Origin: Frankia sp. AiPs1
Lineage (GTDB): Bacteria > Actinomycetota > Actinomycetes > Frankiales > Frankiaceae
Assembly: GCF_023716945.1 (NCBI RefSeq)
Contig: NZ_JAMQQF010000016.1
Coordinates: forward strand, 1 to 37,097
Direction: 5' to 3'
DNA length: 37,097 nucleotides
The notes under the pieces: model-generated
The model's database searches: none
What the model was told of the DNA's origin: nothing
What the model saw: the letters and a program-made list of their open reading frames with translations, nothing else
Position numbers and translations under genes: made by a program
In this document: piece by piece, positions 14,008-22,459 of the stretch
Layout: each line of letters opens with the position of its first letter
Numbering within the stretch: the first letter of the stretch is position 1

Positions 14008-15258
14008 TCAGACGGCCCACCGCAGGGGCAGGGACTCCAGGCCCCACACCCCACCGCCGTGTTCGAGGGGAACCTCGGCGAGCTCGTAGTCGGGAATGAG
14101 GCGGTGCCATTCCTGCAACAGCACGGCGAGTTCCTGGCGAGCCAGGTGGGAACCGAGGCAGCGGTGGGGGCCGCCACCGAAGGAAAGATGACGGATCGTC
14201 GGGCGATCGAGATCGACCTGCTTGGCGTCGGGATAGGCCTGCTCGTCCCGGCCGGCCGCGGAGAGCGGGAAGGCCGCCATGTCTCCCTTCCTGATCGGAC
14301 AGCCGTGGAACTGCGCGTCCCGGGTGGCCTTACGGGCCGTCTGCACGATCGGATATGCCCGGAGTAGTTCCTCCACGGCGTGCGGGATCAGCGCGGGCTC
14401 GGCGACGATCCGGGCCCGGTCGGCCGGGTGGGTGGCCAGGTGCAGGAGGGCGTAGGAGGACTGGCCGGCGACGGTGTCGAGGCCGGCCATGAACAGCAGC
14501 AGGAGGCAGTTGAGCACGTCCGCGTCGGTCACCGGCTCGCCGTCGATCTCCCAGGAGATCGCGGCGCTGACGACGTCCTGAGCGCGGGGGTCGGGGTTCG
14601 CCCGTCGCTCGGCGACGAGGCCGGCGAAGTAGGTCTGGACGGCCTGCATGCCCGCGAGTCGGACCGAGCCGGTGGGGTCGCTGTCGTTGTTCTCGTGCAG
14701 GATCATGTGCTCCCACTGCATGAACTCGCCGAGCTGTTCCCTCGGCATCCCCATGATCTCCAGAAAGATCGTGCTGGGAAACACCTGCGCGAAGTCACTC
14801 ACGAAGTCGCAGTCGCCGCGTGCGCGCAGGCCCTCGATGAGCTCGACCGCGAGCCGGTGCTGGCCGGCCTTCATCGCCTTCGTTCGGCCAGGTGAGAAAT
14901 ACGATCCGAGCAGATGGCGCCACTTCGTGTGTTCCGGCGGGTCGAGCATGATCGGGATCCATCGATAAGGCGGATCCGGCTCGGTGGGGACGATCACCGA
15001 GTTCGACCAGAGGTCAGGCCGCTGGAGCCCGTCCAGGATCACGGCATGGTCGGTGAATATCCAGTACCCGCCCGCCTCGTCGGTCCGGACGGCGGGGCGG
15101 CCGGCCGCCTGATGGTCGTCCATGCGTTGGAACTGGGTCAGGGCCGGTGCGGGCGGCGGGCCGCTGACATAGTCCACGACCGGGCAGGTGCGGGCGACGG
15201 GTCCGACCTCGGCATGGGTATCGGGATAAGTAGCGGCATGGGTATCGGCATCGGTCAT
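14008..15258 (-). CDS. Cytochrome P450
   Basis: This soluble bacterial P450 of 416 residues would hydroxylate a hydrophobic substrate with O2 and electrons from a ferredoxin. The marks of the family are all present. The I-helix FMAGLDTVAGQ has its acid-Thr pair, the ExxR is in EELLRAYP, and the heme loop FGGGPHRCLGSHLAR has the thiolate ligand C367. The ATG at 15258 follows CGGAGTGA and lies 2 nt past the phosphotransferase stop, so the two are one operon. The first 25 residues vary and contain a duplicated segment: GGCATGGGTATCGG occurs at 15211-15224 and 15235-15248 on the plus strand. No ferredoxin or reductase gene is nearby, so partners are supplied from elsewhere. Confidence 0.95.
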   Translation of the reverse strand: MTDADTHAATYPDTHAEVGPVARTCPVVDYVSGPPPAPALTQFQRMDDHQAAGRPAVRTDEAGGYWIFTDHAVILDGLQRPDLWSNSVIVPTEPDPPYRWIPIMLDPPEHTKWRHLLGSYFSPGRTKAMKAGQHRLAVELIEGLRARGDCDFVSDFAQVFPSTIFLEIMGMPREQLGEFMQWEHMILHENNDSDPTGSVRLAGMQAVQTYFAGLVAERRANPDPRAQDVVSAAISWEIDGEPVTDADVLNCLLLLFMAGLDTVAGQSSYALLHLATHPADRARIVAEPALIPHAVEELLRAYPIVQTARKATRDAQFHGCPIRKGDMAAFPLSAAGRDEQAYPDAKQVDLDRPTIRHLSFGGGPHRCLGSHLARQELAVLLQEWHRLIPDYELAEVPLEHGGGVWGLESLPLRWAV

Positions 15259-15260
15259 GC

Positions 15261-16760
15261 TCACTCCGTGGTGGTCGCGACGGGCGTTCTCGCACCCGCG
15301 TCGGTCAGCGGCGGCCAGGTGCGAAGGTGCAGGGCACCGGACGCATGGCGCATCACGTGGTCGTCCCGCATCACCCGGTTCCATAGGTATCGCGTGAAAT
15401 CCTCATCGCTGACCTGCCGGGCGGCATTCGCCGCAGCGACCGCGTCCCGGCCCGCCTGCAGCGACGACGGTGGGTTTCCGAGCAGCAGAGCGATGTCGGA
15501 GCGCTCCAGCTCGTCGCACTCCCGGCCGCAGGCGTCCAGCTCCCGCAGATGACGGACCACCCGGGCTATCCCCTTCAGCCATTGCGACGCCAACGGGTCG
15601 GTGATCCGTGGCGTGATCGTGCGCAGCATGGCCAGCACATCTCCGTACAGGGGCTGCCAGCCGGGTGGATCCGCCGCCTGCGGCAGGACCGGCCTGGTGA
15701 GTTCGAGACCCATGACGGCGTTCAACGCCTCCAGCCACAGCCGGCGGTGGAGCTGGAGATAGAGCATGGTGTTGCCGACGTCCTTCTCGGCAGCCGACTT
15801 CTCGGCAGCCGACTTCTCGGCAGCCGACAGCTCGTCGTCCACCGCCGGGGCGCCGGGGCCTTCGTGGGGAGTGAGCGTTGCCATCGTCGTCTCCGCGAAC
15901 ACCCGGTAGTACAGGACTCGGTCGACGTCGATCGGGTGGCCGGAGAGCTTCTCGTATTCGGCGAGGCGGTCGGGCAGGTGGGTGAAGGTGTCCTGCACGG
16001 TTCGCAGGGACAACCAGGCGATGTCATCCATCGGATCCCCGAAATGGCAGAGTTCCCAGTCCAGCACGGCCGTGACCCGACCGTCCTGGTACAGGAAGTT
16101 CCCGGGCCCGGTATCGCCCTGGACCAGGACGACAGGGCCGTCGTAGTCGGGTACGTGGGCTTCCAGCCAGTCCGCCGACAGACGGACCAGGGGGTCGATC
16201 GACCCGTCCGCAGCGGTGGCGCGCCGGCGGATCGCCGCGATGCGCTCCAGGGCATGCTCCCGCGCCGACCGCACCGGCCCGAGCCCGGGTACGGTCAGGC
16301 GGGCCGGATCGAGACGATGGACGGTGGCCAGGCTCCTGATGAAGTCCCGCGCCACCCGGACCTGCTCGTCGGGGTCGCGGATGCGGTAGAACCACGTCTC
16401 TCCCGGCATCCGTTCGAGCAGGACCGCCTCGTGCGCGGGATGGACCGCGTACACGGCGGGAACCGCAATTCCGGCGCTGCCCAGGGCCTGCATCACCTCG
16501 GCCTCGGTGGCCAGCCGGTGAAAGGCGCTGCGGGCGGGCAGTGGCTGCGGGCTGTATCGCAGGAACAGCTTCCCGCCGTTCCCGCCGTTCCCGTCCTTCT
16601 CGCCGTGCCCGTCGACGTCGACGTCGACGTCGACGTCGACGTCGACGAACCAGCCCTGGCGGGTGCCACCGCCCGGTATTCTCGTCGCGCTCAGGACCGG
16701 ATGTCCCACCGCCTTCTCGACCCATTCCAGGATGGCGGCGGGCAGGGTCAGGCTGCCCAT
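15261..16760 (-). CDS. APH-fold phosphotransferase with in-frame microsatellites
   Basis: This 499-residue protein has an aminoglycoside-phosphotransferase/choline-kinase-like fold, common in lipid-catabolic clusters of actinobacteria, where the substrate is often unknown. The catalytic and Mg sites are intact: LVQGDTGPGNFLYQ (QGD in place of HGD), then AVLDWELCHFGDP. The ATG at 16760 is chosen for GGGAG six bases upstream; it overlaps the preceding gene by 13 nt. Two tandem repeats are read in frame: six GTCGAC units (16611-16646) give a Val-Asp run before strand 3, and three 15-bp units (15784-15828) give SAAEK repeats. A Gly-Asn-Gly segment follows the first. These lengthen loops outside the catalytic core. 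Antibiotic resistance is unlikely given the operon. Confidence 0.86.
   Translation of the reverse strand: MGSLTLPAAILEWVEKAVGHPVLSATRIPGGGTRQGWFVDVDVDVDVDVDGHGEKDGNGGNGGKLFLRYSPQPLPARSAFHRLATEAEVMQALGSAGIAVPAVYAVHPAHEAVLLERMPGETWFYRIRDPDEQVRVARDFIRSLATVHRLDPARLTVPGLGPVRSAREHALERIAAIRRRATAADGSIDPLVRLSADWLEAHVPDYDGPVVLVQGDTGPGNFLYQDGRVTAVLDWELCHFGDPMDDIAWLSLRTVQDTFTHLPDRLAEYEKLSGHPIDVDRVLYYRVFAETTMATLTPHEGPGAPAVDDELSAAEKSAAEKSAAEKDVGNTMLYLQLHRRLWLEALNAVMGLELTRPVLPQAADPPGWQPLYGDVLAMLRTITPRITDPLASQWLKGIARVVRHLRELDACGRECDELERSDIALLLGNPPSSLQAGRDAVAAANAARQVSDEDFTRYLWNRVMRDDHVMRHASGALHLRTWPPLTDAGARTPVATTTE
15784..15828. repeat. 15-bp tandem repeat, three copies, in phosphotransferase gene
   Basis: TTCTCGGCAGCCGAC occurs three times head to tail with no mismatch. 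Read on the minus strand, it codes for repeated SAAEK. Confidence 0.9.
16611..16646. repeat. GTCGAC hexamer, six tandem copies, in phosphotransferase gene
   Basis: Six perfect GTCGAC units code for six Val-Asp pairs. A change in copy number keeps the reading frame, so length can vary without loss of the gene. Confidence 0.95.
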
Positions 16761-17707
16761 CGGACGCTCCCGCGGCGAAGCAGTCGCCACTCGTCGATCG
16801 GCCAGACGTCCTGGTCCTCGCCGTGCAGGGGGCGGCCGTCAACATTCCACCGCAGTGCGGTGTTGATACAGACCGAGGTACCACCGGGAAGGATCATGCG
16901 GCTCGCGCCGTCGGCCCGGCCGACGGTGGCGCGACCCTGCTCGTCGACGACCTCGAGATCGACGCCGGTGATCCAGCCCTGCTCCGGATCGCGGTGCACC
17001 GTGCGACGGCCCTCGACGATCCGGGCGAGCCTGCCGTCGCGGCGGACGTAGCCGGAATGGACGCGTTCCGGGCCCGTGCCGCCCTGCTGAGCCGCCGGCG
17101 ACGTGTACGTGAGCAGGCTCAGCCCGGGGGAGGCGGCCCAGGTGTAGCCGACACGTCGGTAGCCGCGCTCGGCCCGGGGCCCCCAGGAGCGGTCGCGCAT
17201 GGCGTGACAGTCGACCTCGACCCGCTCACCGTCGAGCAGCAGGTGACCGGTGACGTGCCCGGTCTGGTCATAGTGCGAGGCCTTCGGGTACGGCGGCGCC
17301 CCCCGCCGCAGCGGCACCGGCGGTTCGAGCGCGTCGAAGCGCAGGTCGACCCGGCACCGGTTGCGGTCGTCATAACCGAGGCGGTAGGAGGTGGCGGGTT
17401 CGCGAACCTCCACCGTCATCCCGGTCGGAAACGTCAGGCGGCCCGGCGACGGCTGCCTCGGCGCTTTGAGGTGCGCGAACTGTTCGTAGAACGGAATGTC
17501 CCACGGCGCGCTACCGGCGGCGTCCCAGATCCAGCAGCCGCCCGCCGTTCCCCCGGCGTTGTGCTTGACCGACGCGTAGAGCCAGGCGCCCAGCGCCCGG
17601 TCCGGCACGAAGAACGAGAACCAGAATGTCTCGGTCTCATAATAGTCTGCCGATGGAGTATGGAGGTCGTCGTCGGCGGGAGTGAAGCAGCTCGGGTCAT
17701 CGCCCAC
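16748..17707 (-). CDS. CrtC/AttH-like lipocalin-fold protein (DUF7064/7065 type)
   Basis: This 319-residue protein resembles the hydroxyneurosporene-synthase/AttH-like group, two linked lipocalin-like barrels that act on or bind hydrophobic molecules. The key stretch is CHAMRDRSWGPR, the family's central Asp-Arg-Ser-Trp-Gly motif. YETETFWFSFF near the N-terminus and a Trp-rich close add support. Newer annotation often names such proteins DUF7064/DUF7065 domain proteins. The GTG at 17707 follows AAGGGAG at good spacing. It heads the operon that continues with the phosphotransferase, P450 and aldehyde dehydrogenase, and is divergent from the LysR regulator. A role in hydration or carriage of a terpenoid, steroid or fatty substrate is inference. 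Confidence 0.78.
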   Translation of the reverse strand: MGDDPSCFTPADDDLHTPSADYYETETFWFSFFVPDRALGAWLYASVKHNAGGTAGGCWIWDAAGSAPWDIPFYEQFAHLKAPRQPSPGRLTFPTGMTVEVREPATSYRLGYDDRNRCRVDLRFDALEPPVPLRRGAPPYPKASHYDQTGHVTGHLLLDGERVEVDCHAMRDRSWGPRAERGYRRVGYTWAASPGLSLLTYTSPAAQQGGTGPERVHSGYVRRDGRLARIVEGRRTVHRDPEQGWITGVDLEVVDEQGRATVGRADGASRMILPGGTSVCINTALRWNVDGRPLHGEDQDVWPIDEWRLLRRGSVRWAA

Positions 17708-17831
17708 ATCGGCTCCCTTCGTTGCGGGAGTGGAATCCGGATACCTGATCGACCGATGCCGCCGAGACTGCGTGCGTCGGCCGGCCCCGCGAGTTTCCGC
17801 CCACCCCAGCCCCGGATCAAGAGCCGTCCGG

Positions 17832-17869
17832 TTGACGCATCGTTTCCCGTTCGGGGACGATCCTCCAGG
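17832..17869 (+). promoter_or_regulatory. Candidate LysR promoter and inverted-repeat operator
   Basis: TTGACG at 17832-17837 and GACGAT at 17856-17861 are 18 bp apart, placing transcription start at about the GTG at 17869; that gene lacks a clear ribosome binding site, so it may be leaderless. ATCGT-N13-ACGAT (17839-17861) overlaps this promoter and could be the LysR autoregulatory site. This is inferred from pattern only. Confidence 0.4.
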
Positions 17870-18759
17870 TGGGGATTGATCACTTAGAGGTGTTTGTCGC
17901 CCTCGCCGACGAGCTGCACTTCGGCCGGACCGCCGCTCGGCTGGGCCTGAGCACCTCCGGCGTCAGCAAGCGACTGCGGGAATTCGAGGCCAGCGTCGGT
18001 ATCCGGCTGTTCGCGCGCACCAGCCGCCGCGTCGCCCTCACCCCCGAGGCGGGGCCCCTGCTCGACCAGGCGCGCCTCGTCCTCGCCAGCATCGAGACCT
18101 TCCGGGCCGTTGCCGCCGGCACGGCGAACGGCACCGCCGGCACCGTCGGTCTGCTCCACGCCAGCAACCACTTCGACGTCGTCTCGTCGCTCGTCCGGTC
18201 GCTTCGGTCCCGCCACCCCGACCTCAGGCTCGAGTACCGGGAGAAGCCGAACCAGAAGATCGCGGCATCGGTTCTTGCCGGGCGGAGCTCCCTCGGCATG
18301 TGCTGGGGGGAGCTGCCCGTGGGGCTCGACGCCTACCGTTTCGACGTCCTCATTCTCGACACGGTCTTCGTTTCCGCCGGCCATCCCCTCGCCCGCCGAT
18401 CCGCGATCGACCTCGACGACCTCGACGGCGAGACCTTCATCCTGACCGGCCCGGATCCCGCCGCCCGCTGGCAGACCGCCGGAATCACCATCACTGTCAC
18501 CCGCCCCCCCATCCACGGCCGCGACGAACTCGCCACCCGGGTCGAGACCGGCGAGGGCATTGCGCTGACCGCCTCCCGCGCGGTGCCGAGATACCGGCAC
18601 CGGGCCGTCGTCGCGGTCCCGCTCGCGGACCCGGCCTCGTGGGTCCGCCTGGATCAGCTCCTGATCTGGCGCACGGGCGAGGACAGCCCCGCCGTTCGCC
18701 ATGTCGTCGAGGCCGCGAAGAAACTGGTCCTCCCGACGGGGCCGCCCCGCGACGGGTAG
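17869..18759 (+). CDS. LysR-family transcriptional regulator
   Basis: This 296-residue regulator has a winged helix-turn-helix at its N-terminus (TAARLGLSTSGVSKRLREFE, then LFARTSRRVALT) and a substrate-binding co-inducer domain behind it. The layout is classic: it is divergent, over 162 bp, from the operon of the CrtC-like protein, phosphotransferase, P450 and aldehyde dehydrogenase. It most likely controls that operon in response to its substrate or a product. The GTG at 17869 puts the helix-turn-helix at the usual distance from the N-terminus. It ends convergent with the glycosyltransferase gene. The ligand cannot be read from the sequence. Confidence 0.92.
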   Translation: MGIDHLEVFVALADELHFGRTAARLGLSTSGVSKRLREFEASVGIRLFARTSRRVALTPEAGPLLDQARLVLASIETFRAVAAGTANGTAGTVGLLHASNHFDVVSSLVRSLRSRHPDLRLEYREKPNQKIAASVLAGRSSLGMCWGELPVGLDAYRFDVLILDTVFVSAGHPLARRSAIDLDDLDGETFILTGPDPAARWQTAGITITVTRPPIHGRDELATRVETGEGIALTASRAVPRYRHRAVVAVPLADPASWVRLDQLLIWRTGEDSPAVRHVVEAAKKLVLPTGPPRDG

Positions 18760-18821
18760 GCCGGCAGCGATCGGCGCCCGGGTTGCGGTGCCGGAGCGCG
18801 TGAGCGGGAAGCAAGGCGATG

Positions 18822-19766
18822 TCAGCGCTTGACGAGCAGGTGCGCGGGTGGCGGGCCGAAGCGGCCGTGGAGGAAGTCGACGAGCGCTCGCAGGCGGCCT
18901 TCGAGATGCCAGTAGGGGCCGCGTCGGGCCGGTACGACGGCGCCCGAGGCGAGGTGCCACAGCGCGATGCAGAACCGGATGAACGCGTGGTAGCGGCCGG
19001 AGTGTTCCCGTACGAGCAGCAGGGTGTTGCGAAGCTGCAGGTAGTCGATCGCCGCGGAGGTCGAGCTGATGTGCGGATTGGTGACCATCGCGCCGCGCAC
19101 GAGTCCGGATTCCCAGCCGGCGGACCTCGCCCGTAGCGCGAGGTCCGCCTCCTCGCAGTACGCGAAGTAGCGTTCGTCGAAGATCCCGACCTCGTCGAGG
19201 CAGGCGCGCCGGGCGAACATCAGGGTGCCGTGCGGGTGGCCGGCCGGCTCCCAGCCCTCGTCGACGCTCGCGGGCGCGAGAATCCCGCCGAAGTAGGGGT
19301 CGATGACCGGCGTCGCGCCGTCGCCAACGTCGGCACACGCCAGCCCCGCTCGTGGCTGCTGCGCCAGCACGCTCAGCATGTGACGCAGACAGGTGGGCTC
19401 GGGCAGCGCGTCGTGCGGTGCGAGTACCACCCATTCGCCCGCGTCCTCGTCGGCGAGGAACGCCCGAAAGCCGATGTTGGCCGCCGGCCCGAACCCCAGG
19501 TTGCCGCCGGCCAGCACGACCGCGACATCGGCGGCCTCGACCGGCGGCGGGACCGCCGATCCGTTGTCGACGACCGTGATCATGACGGGGACGTCCTGCG
19601 CGCGGAACGCGTCGATCGTGTCCACGAGCCGCGTCGGCTGGTCACGATGCACGATGACGACCGGGACAGGCTGGGCGACGGAGAGAGACGGGGCGACCGG
19701 GAGAGGCTGGGCGACCGGGAGAGACGGGGCGACCGAGGGCGGCCGGCCGCCTGGGAGAGGCTGCAC
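18822..19766 (-). CDS. Family 2 glycosyltransferase
   Basis: This 314-residue GT-A enzyme resembles rhamnosyltransferases and other wall- or capsule-polymer transferases. PVVIVHRDQP opens the fold, VDNGS and GGNLGFGPAANIGFR bind nucleotide sugar, and AYCEEADLALRARSAGW supplies the acceptor-site acid. In place of the usual DxD the protein has LAPHDALPEP, so the metal-site spacing should be checked. The first 35 residues are a Pro/Val/Ser-rich repeat (VAPSLPVAQPLP type) encoded by near-repeats at about 19665-19745. No start codon exists between that repeat and the fold, so the GTG at 19766 is the only option. The repeat may be a flexible leader. No other polysaccharide genes are near. Confidence 0.85.
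   Translation of the reverse strand: MQPLPGGRPPSVAPSLPVAQPLPVAPSLSVAQPVPVVIVHRDQPTRLVDTIDAFRAQDVPVMITVVDNGSAVPPPVEAADVAVVLAGGNLGFGPAANIGFRAFLADEDAGEWVVLAPHDALPEPTCLRHMLSVLAQQPRAGLACADVGDGATPVIDPYFGGILAPASVDEGWEPAGHPHGTLMFARRACLDEVGIFDERYFAYCEEADLALRARSAGWESGLVRGAMVTNPHISSTSAAIDYLQLRNTLLLVREHSGRYHAFIRFCIALWHLASGAVVPARRGPYWHLEGRLRALVDFLHGRFGPPPAHLLVKR
19665..19745. repeat. Imperfect tandem repeat at glycosyltransferase 5' end
   Basis: Units of about 15 and 30 bp built on GGGCGACCGGGAGAG recur along this stretch and code for alternating VAPSL/VAQPL segments. Confidence 0.65.
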
Positions 19767-19871
19767 GGACTCAGTGCTAACACCAGTGCCGCCGACACGC
19801 GCGGTACAGCCGCGGGCCGGGCACGGCGGCGGCCGCCCGGGGGGACCAGGCGGCCGCCGCCGTACCGGCGA

Positions 19872-19908
19872 TGACGGTCAACAGCTGACGGTCAACAGCT
19901 GACGGTCA
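19872..19908. promoter_or_regulatory. Three TGACGGTCA half-palindromes, 14-bp period
   Basis: TGACGGTCAACAGC occurs at 19872-19885 and 19886-19899, and TGACGGTCA again at 19900-19908. TGAC-N-GTCA is a near-palindrome, as expected of a dimer binding site. It lies 106-142 bp upstream of the glycosyltransferase start and just past the CsbD-like stop. The opposite strand reads TTGACC, resembling -35 elements. Role unproven. Confidence 0.4.
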
Positions 19909-19944
19909 GGTGGAACGGCAGAACCGTCTTGGTGAGGTCGCTGG

Positions 19945-20226
19945 CTAGGCGCCGAACGGCTGGCGCTGCTGGCGGCCCCCCTGGTTGCCCTGCTGGCCGC
20001 CGCCGACGCCCGTCAACTGCCGCAGCCGGTTCTCGACGTACTGCTCACTGTGGTGCGTTCGGTCGGCAATCCGCGCGACGAGGTCATTGATGCCGGCTGC
20101 GGCGTCGAGATCCGCCGAGCTGACCTGATTGAACTGGTCGAGGATGCGGTAGCGCAGCTGGTGCCAGTTCTGGCGCAAATTCTGCTCTACCTGGCGGCGC
20201 TGCTCCTGCTGCTCCTGCTGGGTCAC
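19945..20226 (-). CDS. CsbD-like stress-response protein
   Basis: This 93-residue protein matches the CsbD pattern: NWHQLRYRILDQFNQVSSADL, DAAAGINDLVARIADR and a final SEQYVENRL helix. CsbD proteins are small, hydrophilic, abundant under general stress and of unknown mechanism. A Gly/Gln/Asn-rich tail (GGGQQGNQGG) ends the protein, and a Gln/Glu-rich stretch opens it. The GTG at 20226 is chosen because AGAAGGGA lies seven bases upstream; an ATG at 20247 is possible. The 140-bp gap behind it contains an A+T-rich stretch (about 20308-20335) that probably holds the promoter. Confidence 0.78.
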   Translation of the reverse strand: MTQQEQQEQRRQVEQNLRQNWHQLRYRILDQFNQVSSADLDAAAGINDLVARIADRTHHSEQYVENRLRQLTGVGGGQQGNQGGRQQRQPFGA

Positions 20227-20367
20227 TTTGTGATCCCTTCTGGTCATTCCCTGAACGCGCTGAAGGTGCGGGAGGGACGGTACCTCAGCCGGCTCGGACA
20301 GCGCCAAACCGATATCGGAATTGAATGTTAAGAGCGTGTTGTGAACTCCATCGGAAAGCGACGCCTC

Positions 20368-22323
20368 CTACCAGATGCGGACCCGGTCGGCCGGGTCGAG
20401 CCACAGCCCGTCGCCGGGTGCGGTGGCGAAGACCTCGTGGAACTCGTCGAGGTTGCGGACGATGTTGGCGCGCAGCTCCGGCGGGCTGTGCGGGTCGGTG
20501 GTGAGGTACTGCCGCTCGAGCTCGAGCCGCCGCTTGGTGCGCCACACGTAGGCCCAGTTCATGAACAGCCGCCGCCGGTCGTCGGGCGACGCCTCGCCGC
20601 CCTGGGAGATGACGTAGGCCTGGTGCGCGATGGTCAGGCCGCCGAGATCGCCGATGTTCTCGCCGACGGTGAGTGCGCCGTTCACCTTTTCGCCCGGCAG
20701 GTTGCGCGACTCGAACGCGTTGTACTGCTCCACCAGCGTCTTCGACTTCACCTCGAAGGCGGCCTTGTCGGCCGGGGTCCACCAGTCGTTGAGGTTGCCG
20801 GCGCCGTCGTACTGCGCCCCCTGGTCGTCGAAGCCGTGACCGACCTCGTGACCGATGACCGCGCCGATGCCCCCGTAGTTCTCGGCCGGGTGGGCGTCGG
20901 GGCTGAAGAACGGCCGCTGCAGGATGCCCGCCGGGAAGCAGATCTCGTTGGTGCCGGGGTTGTAGTAGGCGTTGACGGTCTGCGGGAGCATGAACCACTC
21001 GTCGCGATCGACCGGTGAACCGATCTTGGCCAGGTCCCGGTCGGTTTCGAACGCGGCGGCGGCGCGGGCGTTGCCCATCAGGTCGCCGTGGCGGACGAGC
21101 AGCCCCGAGTAGTCGCGGAACTCGTCGGGGTAGCCGATCTTCGGCCGGAACGTCGCGAGTTTGTCGTACGCCCGGAGCTTGGTCTCCTCGGTCATCCAGT
21201 CCAGCCGGGAGATCGACTCGCGGTAGGCCGCGAGCAGGTTCGCGACGAGGTCGTCCATCTGTGCCTTGGCCCGCGGCGGGAAATGGCGGGCGACGTACTC
21301 CCTGCCGACGGCCTCACCGACCGCCCCCTCGACGAAGCCCACCGCGCGCTTCCACCGGGCCCGCAGCTCGGGCGTGCCGCTGAGGGTGCGGCCGTAGAAG
21401 TCGAACGAAGCCTCGACGAACTCGTCGGGCAGGTACGCCGCGGCGGCCCGCAGCACGCGGCTGACCACCCAGTCGCGCCACACCTCGATCGGCGTGTCGG
21501 TCAGCACGGTCGACAGGTGCGCGAAGTACGACGGCTGGCGCACGCACGCCTCCGCCAGCGTCGCGTGCGGGCCGGTGAGCTGCCCGCCCAGACCGGTGAC
21601 GTAGGCGTCCCAGGCGAAGGCCGGGCAGAGCGCCGTCAGCTCCTCGGCCGTCGTCAGGTTGTAGGTCTTCTGGACGTCGCGGGTCTCGGCCCGCTCCCAG
21701 TGGCCCTTCGCGAGCAGGGTTTCGAGGGCGAGGATCCGCTGCGCGGCGCCGGCGGGGTCGGGATGCTCGCCCAGTCCGAGCATGTGGGTCAGGTAGGCGA
21801 CGTACTTCTCGCGCGTCGCGGCGAACCTCTCGTCGCGGTAGTACGACTCGTCGGGCAGGCCGAGGCCCCCCTGGCGCAGGTGGAACAGGTAGCGGTCGGA
21901 GTTGCGGTCGTCGGTGTCGACGTAGGAGCCGAACAACCCGGGGCCGCCGGCGCGTTCGAGCTCGCCGAGGAACGCGGCGAGGTCGCGGACGTTGCCCAGG
22001 CCACGCGCGGCGGCCAGCAGGGGCCGCACCGGATCCAGGCCGAGAGCCTCGATCGTTTCGCTGTCCAGGAACGAGTTGTACAGGTCGGCGATCTTCCTGG
22101 CCTCGACGCTCTGGGCGGCCGGGTCCTGCCCGGCCAGGTCGGTGATGATGTCGCGGACCTGCTGCTCGGCGACATCGGCGAGCTGCAGGAACGGGCCCCA
22201 GCTGGAGCGGTCGGACGGAATCTCCGTCTCGGCGAGCCACCGGCCGTTCACGTGGCCGAAGAGGTCGTCCTGCGGTCGGACGTCAGGGTCCATGCCCTCG
22301 CGGGCGTCGTCGAGGATGCTCAC
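20368..22323 (-). CDS. M13-family zinc metallopeptidase (neprilysin/PepO-like)
   Basis: This 651-residue enzyme is a gluzincin that cuts oligopeptides. The zinc site is HEVGH (H492, E493, H496) within VIGHEVGHGFDDQGAQYDG, and the third ligand is E555 in ENIGDLGG. NAYYNPGTNEICFPAGIL, the substrate-binding strand, comes before them, and the C-terminal end keeps the family's closing segment. The N-terminal M13 domain is complete. No signal peptide or membrane helix is seen, so it is probably cytosolic. The GTG at 22323 is chosen for GGAG upstream and because the fold begins right after; the frame extends to 22413. It lies downstream of the TetR gene on the same strand with 136 bp between. No functional link to that gene is evident. 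Confidence 0.93.
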   Translation of the reverse strand: MSILDDAREGMDPDVRPQDDLFGHVNGRWLAETEIPSDRSSWGPFLQLADVAEQQVRDIITDLAGQDPAAQSVEARKIADLYNSFLDSETIEALGLDPVRPLLAAARGLGNVRDLAAFLGELERAGGPGLFGSYVDTDDRNSDRYLFHLRQGGLGLPDESYYRDERFAATREKYVAYLTHMLGLGEHPDPAGAAQRILALETLLAKGHWERAETRDVQKTYNLTTAEELTALCPAFAWDAYVTGLGGQLTGPHATLAEACVRQPSYFAHLSTVLTDTPIEVWRDWVVSRVLRAAAAYLPDEFVEASFDFYGRTLSGTPELRARWKRAVGFVEGAVGEAVGREYVARHFPPRAKAQMDDLVANLLAAYRESISRLDWMTEETKLRAYDKLATFRPKIGYPDEFRDYSGLLVRHGDLMGNARAAAAFETDRDLAKIGSPVDRDEWFMLPQTVNAYYNPGTNEICFPAGILQRPFFSPDAHPAENYGGIGAVIGHEVGHGFDDQGAQYDGAGNLNDWWTPADKAAFEVKSKTLVEQYNAFESRNLPGEKVNGALTVGENIGDLGGLTIAHQAYVISQGGEASPDDRRRLFMNWAYVWRTKRRLELERQYLTTDPHSPPELRANIVRNLDEFHEVFATAPGDGLWLDPADRVRIW

Positions 22324-22459
22324 AGAACAGCAGTCTCCAACCGATTGCCTGCCCAGGGAAGGACCCCGCGGGCAGCGGCCGGATGTGGATCGGGTGACGC
22401 CTCCTCGACGCACCCGGCCGACCGGCGGGCGTGCTCGGGCCAGGGCCGCCCGTAGCGGC

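Noticed and set aside
16611-16646. GTCGAC array considered as CRISPR or binding array
   Set aside because: The units are contiguous hexamers without spacers, lie in frame inside a clear gene, and code for a simple Val-Asp run.
15261-16760. Aminoglycoside resistance gene
   Set aside because: The APH fold alone does not show drug resistance. The operon context (CrtC-like protein, P450, aldehyde dehydrogenase) points to metabolism.
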